From Baffinella frigidus (Eukaryota; Cryptophyceae; Cryptomonadales; Baffinellaceae), in assembly GCA_026770585.1 (NCBI GenBank), contig MU646638.1:1-11812 (forward strand): DNA of 11,812 nt, read 5' to 3'. A model generated the notes under the pieces. That model was given only the letters and a program-made list of their open reading frames with translations, was not told the origin of the DNA and did not search any database. Below, one piece after another: positions 1-6,389 of the stretch (within the stretch, counting starts at the first letter, position 1; every line of letters begins with the position of its first letter). The translations under genes and the position numbers were made by a program.

Positions 1-334
1 GGACCAAGGGCGATCCGGAGTTCCCCGCAGAGGTCTTCTTCCGCCCTTCCTGTGTGTGAACATCAACCTCTTTGGTCTACCTCATACGCACAACACGAGG
101 ACTGCCCTTTAGCCGGTTTCTGATGCGATCCTCTGTACATTGAGGCTTGATGCGATCCGAAAGGAAGCACGGCATTTCTGCAGAACAAGTTCCAGTGTCC
201 GCCTATGGTGGGAGCTCGAAGAACCTAACGGACCTCAAGGATCTTCCACCCTTGCTCTTGAGTACCTGCGATGTCTTTCGCTTTGAGACGTTCCCCACTC
301 TCGACGTTTTGTCTCAGTAGAAAGCGCGTCAGAA
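1..334. other. No recognisable gene; left flank
   Basis: No coding region I can support lies here. The stretch from about 149 to 173 contains a block around GATCCGAAAGGAAGCA. It recurs in inverted orientation at 1081-1105 with about two differences, so even this flank shares sequence with the repeat patchwork that follows. Confidence 0.5.
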
Positions 335-390
335 GAAGCATGGGCAAACACGGCGCGCTTCCCCCCCGGTTCAGAATCCTCCTCTTCATC

Positions 391-414
391 CTGGTTTAGG
401 GTTTAGGGTTTAGG
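391..414 (+). repeat. Interstitial telomere-like repeat (TTTAGGG)
   Basis: About three uninterrupted TTTAGGG units sit exactly at the end of the first 60-bp repeat copy and are followed at once by the 57-bp palindromic block. TTTAGGG is the telomere unit of plants and many algae and some protists. An internal block this clean usually marks a repair event or a former chromosome end. Confidence 0.8.
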
Positions 415-419
415 TCACG

Positions 420-476
420 CGCCCGCGTGACCGGTCACGCGGACGCCGAAGCCAACTGTCCGAGGTGACTGCCTTG
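420..476 (+). repeat. 57-bp palindrome-containing block, copy 1
   Basis: The block is identical over 57 bp to 10615-10671, more than 10 kb away. Its core, 423-442, is a perfect 20-bp palindrome with centre GACCGGTC. The flanks differ between the two places: here telomere repeats on the left, there the end of a gene. Confidence 0.85.
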
Positions 477-765
477 TCATGTTCCGTCAACCCACTCTCG
501 ACGTGAAGCATGGGCAAACACGGCGCGCTTCCCCCCCGGTTCAGAATCATCCTCTTCCTCCTGGTCTGGAAATCGTGATCTTCCTCCCCAGCACCCACGC
601 CAGCTTCATGCAAGGGGTCGCCAAAAGTCAATTCACCGGAAGGAATAAGAGGGGGTTGTTTACTTTTGGCATAGTTCGGCGCCCAAATCGGCGCTCGGAA
701 AGAGCCGAACCCCCACGAGGAATCTGGCGTGGACGGACCTGACGCGGCCCCGAATCTGAGTGCAG

Positions 766-837
766 GCCGATGCTCCTCAAAAGACTCCTGAGAAGGCTCC
801 TGAGAAGACTGCTGGGCAGACGACTTCGGATGACAAG
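766..837 (+). CDS. Possible K/T/E-rich exon, copy 1 (hypothetical)
   Basis: A 72-bp, 24-codon open stretch begins after a TGCAG acceptor-like site and ends at AAG before GTAACC, a donor-like site. It would encode a lysine/threonine/proline-rich segment ending TAGQTTSDDK. A TGA lies just upstream in this frame, so it cannot be extended without splicing. The support is the paralogous stretch at 1199-1294, where the length difference is an exact multiple of three. No family is recognised. It could instead be non-coding repeat sequence that happens to be open. Confidence 0.27.
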
Positions 838-1052
838 GTAACCTCCCGAAGGCAACTGCTTCCGAGTGCAATTCTGCGCCGCGCTGGCGTTTCCGGCAAG
901 GGTGTAATACATTGTGGGGAGCAAGTTCCTCGCGTGCTGTGCTTCATAAGTTCCCAAGAGTAGAAGTCGCCAGGAAGTAACTGCGCCGCAGGAAGCAACT
1001 GCGCCGCTGAGTGGCCTGACTCAAGCATCTCCGTCGGCGTGAGCCCGGCGCA

Positions 1053-1074
1053 CGAAAGCACCGTGGTGCTTTCG
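1053..1074. repeat. Perfect 10-bp-stem hairpin
   Basis: CGAAAGCACC and GGTGCTTTCG form a perfect inverted repeat separated by GT. It lies between the two copies of the segmental duplication. It has no T-run or other sign of a terminator. Confidence 0.7.
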
Positions 1075-1094
1075 AAAAAGCCATGCTTCCTTTC

Positions 1095-1157
1095 GGATCA
1101 CATCAGGCCCCTGGTTTCTGCCGCGATCCTTCTGCACCGGGGGGCCTGATGTGATCC
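1095..1157. repeat. Foldback with 17-bp perfect arms
   Basis: GGATCACATCAGGCCCC (1095-1111) and its exact reverse complement (1141-1157) enclose a 29-bp loop. The left part overlaps the inverted copy of the block at 149-173. It may be a minimal foldback insertion, but no target duplication is evident. Confidence 0.75.
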
Positions 1158-1198
1158 TCCCCAGCACGGACCTGACGCAGCCCCGAATCTGAGTGCAG

Positions 1199-1294
1199 GC
1201 CGATGCTCCTGGGAAGACTGCTGAGAAGGCTGATGCGAAGGCTGCTGATATGACTGCCATCAAGACTGCTGGACAGACGACTTCGGATGACAAG
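1199..1294 (+). CDS. Possible K/A-rich exon, copy 2 (hypothetical)
   Basis: This 96-bp, 32-codon stretch lies between a TGCAG acceptor-like site and AAG/GTAACC. It shares its first four codons (ADAP) and its last ten (TAGQTTSDDK) with the stretch at 766-837. The middle differs by an eight-codon, in-frame insertion rich in A, D and K. A third partial paralogue is at 1413-1445. If real, these are duplicated internal exons of a low-complexity protein. No domain is recognised and the upstream exon is not visible. Confidence 0.3.
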
Positions 1295-1412
1295 GTAACC
1301 TCCCGAAGGCAACTGCTTCCGAGTGCAATTCTGCGCCGCGCTGGCGTTTCCGACAAGGGTGTAATACAGTGGGGGGAGCAAGTGCCTCGCGTGCTGTGCC
1401 ACATAAGCTGAG

Positions 1413-1568
1413 AAGACTGTTGGACAGACGACTTCGGATGTCAAGGTAGCCTCTGAGATGGCAGAAGATGAGACTGTGGAGCATTTCCAGATCTTTGTTT
1501 GCATTCTTTATGTTGGTGCACGCGGTGTTTGTACAGAAGGTTGCAGAGCGTGTGGTTTCCAGGAGTGA
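1413..1568 (+). CDS. Possible third exon copy, or alternative ATG exon from 1458 (hypothetical)
   Basis: From AAG at 1413 an open frame reads KTVGQTTSDVKVASEMAEDE and continues to TGA at 1566-1568. The first eleven codons parallel the two upstream exon-like stretches, and a donor-like GTAGCC follows codon 11. An in-frame ATG at 1458 starts a stretch beginning MAEDETVEHFQ, which could be a first exon of the gene that follows (1706 onward). I cannot choose between these readings. Confidence 0.25.
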   Translation, partial: KTVGQTTSDVKVASEMAEDETVEHFQIFVCILYVGARGVCTEGCRACGFQE

Positions 1569-1705
1569 AGACGGGCCGAAAAGGGCCTAGCAGACAAAGG
1601 GCCAGGAAGCAGGTTCACGGCATCAAAGTCTCCAGGAAGTAACTGTGCCGCTGAGTGGGCAGACGAAAACATCTCCGGCGCCCCAAGCCCTCGTTACCAA
1701 AGCAG

Positions 1706-2424
1706 GCGGGAGGGAGCGAGCTAGCGCAAGAGGTGGCGGAGTTCCTGGCGGAGCACAAGGTGGAGAGCGCGGCGGCGGCGCTGCTCCTGCTGGGAGTCCA
1801 GGCTGTGGAGGACATTTCGTACCTGAAAGATCAGGTCACGTTTGTTTTTGGTTTGGCCGGTGGTCCGTGTCACGCTTTGATTCTTTCATGATTTTATTGA
1901 TCTCACCATCGCCGACGACCCCTAGCGGGCCATCGATGACCAGGGATTTGCCTACGCATGCGTGTGGAGAGCCTGCCCACATTTGGATGATTCTGAGCGC
2001 TGACGTTCACTAAGTGCTACTCGCGGATTTCTGGTAGGGGGTAGAAGAGGATGCACGTGCTGGCATGAGAAGGAGCTTATCTCCAAAAACGAGTTCTAAA
2101 ACTCGTTTTCTTGAGTCAATTCCTCTACAAATTCGTCAACTTATTCTTTACTATCCGCATAAGTTGACAAATTTGTAGGAGAATTGACTTAAGAAAACGA
2201 GTTTTAGAACTCGTTTTCTGAGATAAGAGCGTCAGCATCAGTTGACGCGAAATGTCCACCGGCAGGCGCTGGAGAACGCGGGGCTGAATCAGGTGCAAGT
2301 GGGCAAGTTGCGCCACGCTCTCGCTCTCCCAACGAGCGCGGCGTCCCCCGCAGCGGCAGCCTCCCCCGCAGTGGCGCCCCCCGCGCCCCCGGCGGCAGGC
2401 TCGGGCTGCTGCGCGGTCTCGTGA
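1706..2424 (+). CDS. SAM-like helical domain protein with C-terminal CaaX box; exons 1706-1834 and 2242-2424, 5' end not resolved
   Basis: Joining the two open stretches in phase 0 (CAG/GTCACG donor, CATCAG/TTG acceptor) gives 103 visible residues. Residues 4-73 have the pattern of a small five-helix, SAM-like module: EVAEFLAEHKVE, then LGVQAVEDISYLKDQ, and after the junction LENAGLNQVQVGKLRHAL. The motif only becomes complete across the junction, which is the main support for the intron. A flexible Ala/Pro/Ser linker follows. The last residues are GCCAVS: CAVS fits a CaaX prenylation box whose final serine usually means farnesyl, and the preceding Cys could be palmitoylated. SAM-type modules mediate protein-protein contacts, so a membrane-tethered adaptor is the likely role. 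Exon 1 probably starts after AAAGCAG at 1705; upstream exons and the start codon are uncertain. The donor GTCACG is weak. A foldback element occupies much of the intron. Confidence 0.6.
2077..2226. mobile_element. Foldback MITE family 1, copy a (150 bp), TSD GAGC
   Basis: Almost the whole element is one hairpin: arms of about 68 bp starting TTATCTC surround a 14-bp loop (2145-2158). Each arm contains a nested palindrome, AAAACGAG..CTCGTTTT. It is flanked by the 4-bp direct repeat GAGC (2073-2076 and 2227-2230). The copy at 8200-8349 has the same length, and its loop is nearly the reverse complement of this one (12 of 14), so the two lie in opposite orientation. It sits inside the putative intron of the SAM-like gene, 15 bp before the acceptor. 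There is no coding capacity. Confidence 0.88.
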
Positions 2425-2462
2425 CCCGCGCCTCCTCTTCGGAACCCGCCCCGGGCGAGATG

Positions 2463-2569
2463 TATCGCTTGAGTGGCCAGAGGGTCATGTTTGACTCCCT
2501 CCACAGGTCCGAGGCTCCTGCGTATGCCCTACGGTAGGAGCATATTGGCTCCTGGCCACTTGAGGGATA
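2463..2569 (+). mobile_element. Family 4 foldback, copy a (107 bp)
   Basis: Termini are TATCGCTTGAGTGGCC and its near reverse complement GGCCACTTGAGGGATA. The internal GCCCTACGGTAGG core is shared with the other family 4 copies. TA at both ends fits a TA target duplication, as in Tc1/mariner-type MITEs, but could be part of the terminal repeat. It begins 39 bp after the stop of the SAM-like gene, so it may lie in its 3' untranslated region. Confidence 0.75.
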
Positions 2570-2584
2570 GAGGGGGTGCTTGCA

Positions 2585-2691
2585 GGGGGGGGGGGGGCAC
2601 CTCTTCGCGGGGCGAGAGTGCGGGGTGCCGCCGGGGCTCGGCCTGCGTTACAGGGGTACCTCGCTCATAAGAAACAGCCCCCCCCCCCCCC
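2585..2691. repeat. Homopolymer tracts G13 (2585-2597) and C14 (2678-2691)
   Basis: A run of 13 G and a run of 14 C lie within 110 bp of each other. The C run is inside the left part of the ACAGGGG foldback. Such runs are prone to slippage and assembly error, so their exact length should not be trusted. Confidence 0.85.
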
Positions 2692-2909
2692 TAGGACCAT
2701 CATAGGACCCTACCTCGCTCATAAGAAACCGCAGCCCTCGAGGACCCTACAGTAGGACTAAGCCTAGGTCCCTGTGGTGGTCCTATGGGGGGCAGTTTCT
2801 TATGAGCGAGGTACCCCTGTAGAGACCGCCATAAGCCTACTGTACGGTCCTGGGGTGTACTGTACGGTCCTGGGGTGGGGCAGTTTCTTATGAGCGAGGT
2901 ACCCCTGTA
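2649..2909. mobile_element. ACAGGGG foldback family, nested copy
   Basis: The 27-bp arm starting TACAGGGGTACCTCGCTCAT occurs at 2649-2675, and its perfect reverse complement at 2795-2821. This gives a 173-bp foldback. A second perfect inverted arm lies at 2883-2909, and a 19-bp direct partial arm at 2711-2729. Between the two inverted arms is a 20-bp tandem duplication (2838-2857, 2858-2877) built around TGTACGGTCCTGGGG. The arrangement suggests nested insertion or arm duplication. Minus-strand open frames here are translations of the arms and not genes. Confidence 0.8.
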
Positions 2910-2958
2910 CGGCCGCACGGTGGGGCGGCCCGAGGCGTGTGGAGCATCGCGGCCAGGA

Positions 2959-3008
2959 GGCTCATACACCCTACGGTAGGGTCCTAGGACCTGCCTAGGG
3001 CGAGTTAG
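2959..3008 (-). mobile_element. Family 4 fragment (inner part, reverse orientation)
   Basis: GGCTCATACACCCTACGGTAG and the following CCTAGGACCTGCCTAGGGCGAGTTA match the reverse complement of the centre of the copy at 11706-11809. The terminal repeats are missing on both sides, so this is a truncated remnant. Confidence 0.65.
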
Positions 3009-3086
3009 GGAGAAGATTTACACAGTGGTGACTAGGCGAGCCGCGTGCTATGGAATGGGATAAGTGGTGACCTGTTTTATGTGTAG

Positions 3087-3165
3087 ATGTGGTCGGTGGG
3101 GGTAAGAGAAGTAGGTGTCAGGTAAATGTCGCCGGTGAGGGTGAGGGAAGTAGACTTCTGGCTCA
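3087..3165 (+). repeat. 39-bp tandem duplication
   Basis: Two adjacent, diverged 39-bp units begin ATGTGGTCGG (3087) and ATGTCGCCGG (3126), each containing a GTGRGGGTRAGRGAAGTAG string. The second unit is followed by a strong donor-like AAG/GTAAGTACA at 3177/3178. I do not see a downstream exon that would make this a gene. Confidence 0.6.
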
Positions 3166-3252
3166 AGGTAAGTACACGTATGACAACACAACCCCACAAG
3201 AAACGCTGCTTGACCCCACAGCTGCTCGCAAATCGAAGTCCTGCCTTCGTTC

Positions 3253-3441
3253 ACAGGGGTATCTGGGCTATAGGAAACCAGAACTCAAGAACACAGACCG
3301 GATTTGGGCCCCGCATTTTCTTAATTTAGTACCAGGGGGTTAACTAAATCTTGCGTCTAGTCAACCCTCTGGTACATTTTTTAAAAAAAAACACCGACCG
3401 ATGTCGTAGCACCCGTGTGTTTATGTCCCAGATACCCCTGT
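3253..3441. mobile_element. ACAGGGG-type foldback (189 bp)
   Basis: ACAGGGGTATCTGGG (3253) and its exact reverse complement ending at 3441 bound a foldback related to the one at 2649. Inside it, 3329-3346 and 3358-3375 form a second hairpin around GTACCAG, with 16 of 18 positions matching. A one-ended relative lies at about 5327-5386, from CAGGGATCTCTCGG through CCAGAACTTAAG to GGATTTAGG. Another short relative lies at about 5868-5900. Confidence 0.65.
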
Positions 3442-3744
3442 ACACCCACCCCGCACCTTCCCGCCCGCCGACCCCCCCCCACCGCGCCTCCAGGGGTAAC
3501 TCGAATACGAGAAGCTACACCCCTGCAGCAGCCTACACCATGCCTACCTCCCTACCTAAGGTGGTCCTGGGGAGGCCTGTGGGTTCTTGCACTCGAGATA
3601 CATCTCTTCATCTTCACGCACACGTCACCCCCAAGCTTCGGACAAGCGCTTGAGGCAAATGCAAGAAACGGACCGCAAGAAACAATCCCTGAATGTGGAC
3701 ATGGAGTGACCATAAGGGTGCGGGTCTCCAGGGCAGTCTGGATG
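3442..3744. other. No gene seen
   Basis: A C-rich stretch with a CAGGGGTAACTCGAATACGAG fragment (3491-3511) resembles the ACAGGGG family arms. Otherwise I see nothing identifiable. Confidence 0.4.
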
Positions 3745-3873
3745 GGTTTTGAGTTTAGGGTTTAGGGTGTAGGGTTTAGAGTTTAGGGTTTAAGGTTTAA
3801 GGTTTGGGGTGTGGGGTTTGGGGTGTAGGGTGTAGGATGTAGGGTGTAGGGTGTAGGGTTTAGGGTGTAGGAT
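3745..3873 (+). repeat. Degenerate interstitial telomere-like array
   Basis: About 130 bp consists of TTTAGGG units and variants: TGTAGGG, TTTAAGG, TTTGGGG and TGTGGGG. The variant mix resembles the inner, degraded part of a telomere or a telomere-associated region. It lies 3.3 kb from the cleaner block at 391-414, in the same orientation. Confidence 0.85.
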
Positions 3874-4304
3874 ATGAGTTTTTAGTTTTCGCCCAAAAGT
3901 GTCGAGTCGCCGTTCCATCTTGAATAAAGATGGAACAGCTCCAATCCGTAGTTTCTGCATCCTCACTGTTTTTTACAATGCATCCGATACAGATCTCTCA
4001 CGCCTAAAGTCACTGGACTCTACTTTTGGCCTATAGTAAAGCACCGAGGCTACTTCTTGGGAAGTGATCTTGTAAAGCGACTTGGCTAGAGGAAGTGGCG
4101 CGCAGCGTGACGCATGAGTAGAGAAGACTTACGCTTCATTAAGTCACGTCTTGGCTTGGCATTGCTGGACATGCGCTGTCACGTTGAGATGGCGCAAACG
4201 GGGCTCGAGCGCGTTCCTTGTTAGGCAGTCGGGAGCTCGCAACCGGAGGGACTCAACGTACTGTGTGTGGGATCCTCATCTCTCTCGCTCGCTCCCTCCC
4301 TCCT

Positions 4305-4308
<4 letters not shown>
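3874..4308. other. No gene seen; one short hairpin
   Basis: The only structure I find is a perfect hairpin at 3912-3936 (GTTCCATCTT, five-base loop, AAGATGGAAC) just downstream of the telomere-like array. There is no supportable coding region. Confidence 0.45.

Positions 4309-4351
<43 letters not shown>
4309..4351 (+). repeat. (CT)n microsatellite
   Basis: An uninterrupted CT dinucleotide run of about 43 bp is preceded by imperfect CT/CCT-rich sequence from 4278. It makes spurious Ser/Leu open frames on this strand and Arg/Glu frames on the other. Confidence 0.95.
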
Positions 4352-4355
<4 letters not shown>

Positions 4356-4417
4356 GTGTTGGCAGTGTCAACCGCCATCGCGGACAGAGCCACCGCTCGC
4401 CAAAGCACAAACATCCA

Positions 4418-4568
4418 TGTGCGGGGCGACTCAATTTAAACCGTGTGTTTGCTATCTTGGGATGGGTTTTCTTATATATTAAGGCCATGTCGAAGCTAAC
4501 ATAGTAAAATAAGAGAGTCACCAGCCTTAATAGCATAAAAGGCGGTTTAAATTGAGTCGCCCCGCACA
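4418..4568. mobile_element. Foldback element with perfect 25-bp terminal repeats
   Basis: GTGCGGGGCGACTCAATTTA and five more bases (4419-4443) are repeated exactly in inverted orientation at 4543-4567; one further pair (T/A) extends the match. The 99-bp interior is AT-rich, unlike the GC-rich arms. CA occurs on both sides, but a target duplication is not established. Confidence 0.8.
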
Positions 4569-4604
4569 CAAGCATAGAGTTCGCGTTCATTACCGCACTG
4601 GCGT

Positions 4605-4753
4605 ACACGAACCATATGCCCCCCTCCTCTCAGACCCCCTAACACGTATCAAATGCCCCCCATCCTCTCAGATCCCCTTACAAGAACCATATGCTCCCCT
4701 CCTCTCAGACTCTCTTACACGGACCACACGCCCCCTTCCTCGCAGATCTCCTT
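4605..4753 (+). repeat. 37-38-bp minisatellite, about four units
   Basis: Units start at about 4605, 4642, 4680 and 4717, each with the pattern ACACGNACCATATGCCCCCC followed by TCCTCTCAGA and a CTTA end. After the adjoining foldback, 4851-4876 carries another CCCCCCCATCCTCTCAGATG stretch matching the unit. The array therefore appears to be split by that element. Confidence 0.75.
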
Positions 4754-4850
4754 AAGTGGCCAGTAGGCTCATACACCCTATCGTAGGACCCTAGGACCTG
4801 CCTAGGACCTCTTGGTGGTCAAATTTGACCGTCTGGCCACTTAAGGGATA
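4747..4850 (-). mobile_element. Family 4 foldback, copy b (about 104 bp, reverse orientation)
   Basis: The right terminus GGCCACTTAAGGGATA is intact. The left end is diverged (GATCTCCTTAAGTGGCC). The interior has the CCTATCGTAGG core, GGACCTGCCTAGGACC and GGTCAAATTTGACC of this family, reading on the opposite strand to the other copies. It lies within the 37-bp minisatellite. Confidence 0.72.
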
Positions 4851-4900
4851 CCCCCCCATCCTCTCAGATGCCCTGAGCAGCCTCTGCCACCGCGATCTCC

Positions 4901-5159
4901 TGCGCCACATCGTGAATCTGTCAATCAACGCTCCTGCGCCACATCGAGAATTTGTCAACAACGCTCCTGCCACGCCAGAGTCTTCGAAGGGGTCGCCAAA
5001 AGTCAATTTCCCCTGAAGGCAGTTGTTTTCAAAAGTCAAAACCGTATCCACATACGGTTTTAAAAAATCAACCCCCTCCTCCACTCTGGCGTGGTGCGCC
5101 ATATCGTGTATTTGTCAATCAACGCTCCTGCGCCACATCGTGAATCTGTCAACAACGCG
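4901..5159 (+). repeat. Dispersed 33/34-bp repeat (CACATCGTGAATCTGTCAA)
   Basis: Two adjacent copies (4901-4934, 4935-4967) and a second adjacent pair (5095-5128, 5129-5159) share TGCGCCACATCGTGAATCTG followed by TCAA(T)CAACGC. A further copy is at about 5580-5610 and a piece at about 6083-6105. Between the pairs are a GGGGTCGCCAAAAGTCAATT block, shared with about 615-633, and a perfect hairpin, AAAACCGTAT/ATACGGTTTT, at 5038-5061. Confidence 0.75.
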
Positions 5160-5398
5160 TACGTGCGCCCACACACCGGAATTCGACGGGATTTTGCATA
5201 CCCCCTAGGCGATAAGACCTAGGACCCTACGGTAGGCACCCCGTTGGGACATAGTGGGGTTCCTATGGATGGGGTAACGGAAACTCGGGCATTTCCTGCC
5301 TAAAATCCCTTCGTAGCCCGCTGTGTGGCCTACAGGGATCTCTCGGTTTCAAGAACCCAGAACTTAAGCGCCCACACTGGATTTAGGGTTGACACCGC

Positions 5399-5576
5399 GA
5401 TCTAATCGCGGCGAGTATTTCCCGTAAATACGATTTCGGGAACCTTTGATCCGATTTACAACGAAAATTACTACACGGACGTGACCATTTTAAAAAGTAC
5501 AGGCAAATTGTGTAGTAATTTCGTTGAAAATACTTTTCAAATCGTATTTTCGGAAACTACTCGTCCGGATGAGATC
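5399..5576. mobile_element. Foldback family 2, copy a (about 178 bp, degraded)
   Basis: The ends GATCTAATCGCGGCGAGTA and, inverted, GATCTCATCCGGACGAGTA match each other and the ends of the larger element at 11049-11337. Further in, ACGAAAATTACTACAC and GTGTAGTAATTTCGT form the inner arms. The arms contain indels, so this is an old copy. No target duplication is clear. Confidence 0.65.
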
Positions 5577-5610
5577 TCCAGCCCACATCGTGCACTTGTC
5601 AACAACGCAT

Positions 5611-5754
5611 AGAGCTTGGCCACGGGAAATAATGGAAAATCGAGAAATTGGAGCCATTTTGTCGACTTTTGAGAAATTTAGTACCATGAACTTCTCAAAA
5701 GTGAAAATGGCTCCAATTTCCCCATTTCCCCATTTTTCGGTGGCCAACTTCTCT
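5611..5754. mobile_element. Foldback element, 144 bp
   Basis: Inner arms around GAAATTGGAGCCATTTT (5644-5675) and their inverted match (5692-5720) surround a 16-bp loop. An outer TTGGCCAC / GTGGCCAA match extends the hairpin. Only one copy is present here. Confidence 0.65.
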
Positions 5755-5765
5755 GCACAGCGCTC

Positions 5766-5868
5766 TATCTTTGAGTGGCGGACGGGCGGATATTCGCCAT
5801 AACTCGCCCTGGTCAGGTCCTAGGGCCCTACCGTAGGGCGTGTGTGCCTACTCGCCACTTGAGGGATA
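5766..5868 (+). mobile_element. Family 4 foldback, copy c (103 bp)
   Basis: Termini TATCTTTGAGTGGCG and CGCCACTTGAGGGATA flank a GGCGGATATTCGCC near-palindrome and the CCTAGGGCCCTACCGTAGGG core. The interior subtype (AACTCGCCCT) is shared with the copy at 11706-11809. Confidence 0.8.
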
Positions 5869-5927
5869 GGGATACCTCGCGCATCAGGAGGCGCCCCCCC
5901 CTAGGACCCTACATTAGGCCTAATAAC

Positions 5928-6032
5928 TATCCCTTCAGTGGCGAGGCGGTCAAAATTGACCGCCAAGAGGTCCTAGGCAGGTCCTAGGGCCCTACAGTAG
6001 GGCGTATGAGCCTACACGCCACTTTAGGGATA
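5928..6032 (+). mobile_element. Family 4 foldback, copy d (105 bp)
   Basis: Termini TATCCCTTCAGTGGCG and CGCCACTTTAGGGATA. Near the left end is the hairpin GGCGGTCAA/TTGACCGCC (5945-5964). The core is CCTAGGGCCCTACAGTAGGG. TAACTAT occurs at both ends (5924-5930 and 6031-6037), so the target duplication may be longer than TA or overlap the terminal repeat. Confidence 0.82.
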
Positions 6033-6055
6033 ACTATAGCCCTACGGTGGTCCCT

Positions 6056-6072
6056 GGGGGGGGGGGGGGGGG
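6056..6072 (+). repeat. G17 homopolymer
   Basis: A run of 17 G lies between a family 4 and a family 3 element. Its length is uncertain in any assembly. Confidence 0.9.
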
Positions 6073-6107
6073 CTCCTTATAAGCGTGAATCTGTCAAACC
6101 CGCATAC

Positions 6108-6247
6108 TTATCCGGGGAAACCTATTTTTCTTTAGTTTGATGGCAAGGAAAATTACTACATAAATGCTTTAATAATACCAATAAAAACGAATTGTGTAGT
6201 AATTTTCCTTGCCATCAAACTAAAGAAAAATAGGTTTCCCCGGATAA
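6108..6247. mobile_element. Foldback MITE family 3, copy a (140 bp), TSD ATAC
   Basis: Long, nearly perfect arms begin TTATCCGGGGAAACCTATTT and include GCAAGGAAAATTACTACA. A short AT-rich centre separates them. The 4-bp direct repeat ATAC flanks it at 6104-6107 and 6248-6251. The copy at 7664-7803 has the same length and order. There is no coding capacity. Confidence 0.92.
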
Positions 6248-6322
6248 ATACGCCTTCCTACCAACAATGGACCGTGTAATTATTACCGCCATGGTTCATG
6301 CGGTGTCTTTGAAGGTATTTCT

Positions 6323-6384
6323 GAAGTGGCAAGCGGGTCACATTTGAAGCGGGTGATATTTGACCCGCAGCAGGTCGTAGGCCC
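6323..6384 (+). mobile_element. Family 4 fragment with internal duplication
   Basis: TGAAGTGGCAAGCGGGTCACA and the following AGCGGGTGATATTTGACCCGC resemble the left half of a family 4 copy in which the palindrome has been enlarged by a short duplication of GCGGGT..ATTTGA. The right half is absent; copy e begins at once after it. Confidence 0.5.
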
Positions 6385-6389
6385 CTAGT

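Larger units (their letters stand above)
335..564 (+). repeat. 60-bp direct repeat pair (335-394 and 505-564)
   Basis: Two 60-bp copies starting GAAGCATGGGCAAACACGGC differ at only two positions and lie 170 bp apart. A shorter shared string, CACTCTCGACGT, precedes each copy. The interval between them holds the interstitial telomere repeat and the 57-bp palindromic block. This suggests that material was inserted into, or that a repair event duplicated, a single ancestral copy. Confidence 0.85.
732..1408 (+). repeat. Segmental duplication, 732-951 and 1165-1408
   Basis: Two blocks of roughly 220 and 244 bp, offset by about 430 bp, match closely from GGACCTGACGC to about CATAAG. They differ mainly by insertion in a K/E/A-coding stretch, and that length change keeps the reading frame. 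A third, shorter homologous piece starts near 1413. The interval between the copies holds two hairpins. Confidence 0.85.

Noticed and set aside
410-871. 153-codon minus-strand open frame
   Set aside because: It runs across the palindromic block, the 60-bp repeat and the duplicated segment, has no recognisable domain, and similar frames arise on the minus strand of the second duplicate. I treat it as repeat-derived.
1021-1504. Long minus-strand frames of 127 and 133 codons
   Set aside because: They read through the segmental duplication. Both duplicates give the same peptide on the minus strand, and no splice-supported or domain evidence exists.
2700-3254. Minus-strand frames with RGTSLIRN / GYLAHKK and PHPHRRHLP repeats
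   Set aside because: These peptides are translations of the ACAGGGG arms and the 39-bp tandem repeat. The nucleotide repeat explains them fully.
3329-3375. Hairpin followed by T-rich sequence as a bacterial-type terminator
   Set aside because: It lies inside a larger foldback, there is no upstream gene, and the context is eukaryotic.
4151-4608. Overlapping Ser/Leu and Arg/Glu-rich open frames
   Set aside because: They are translations of the (CT)n run and the adjoining foldback in several frames.
4901-5159. Short regularly repeated 33/34-bp units as a CRISPR-like array
   Set aside because: The repeats are adjacent, without unique spacers, and lie in eukaryotic repeat-rich DNA.
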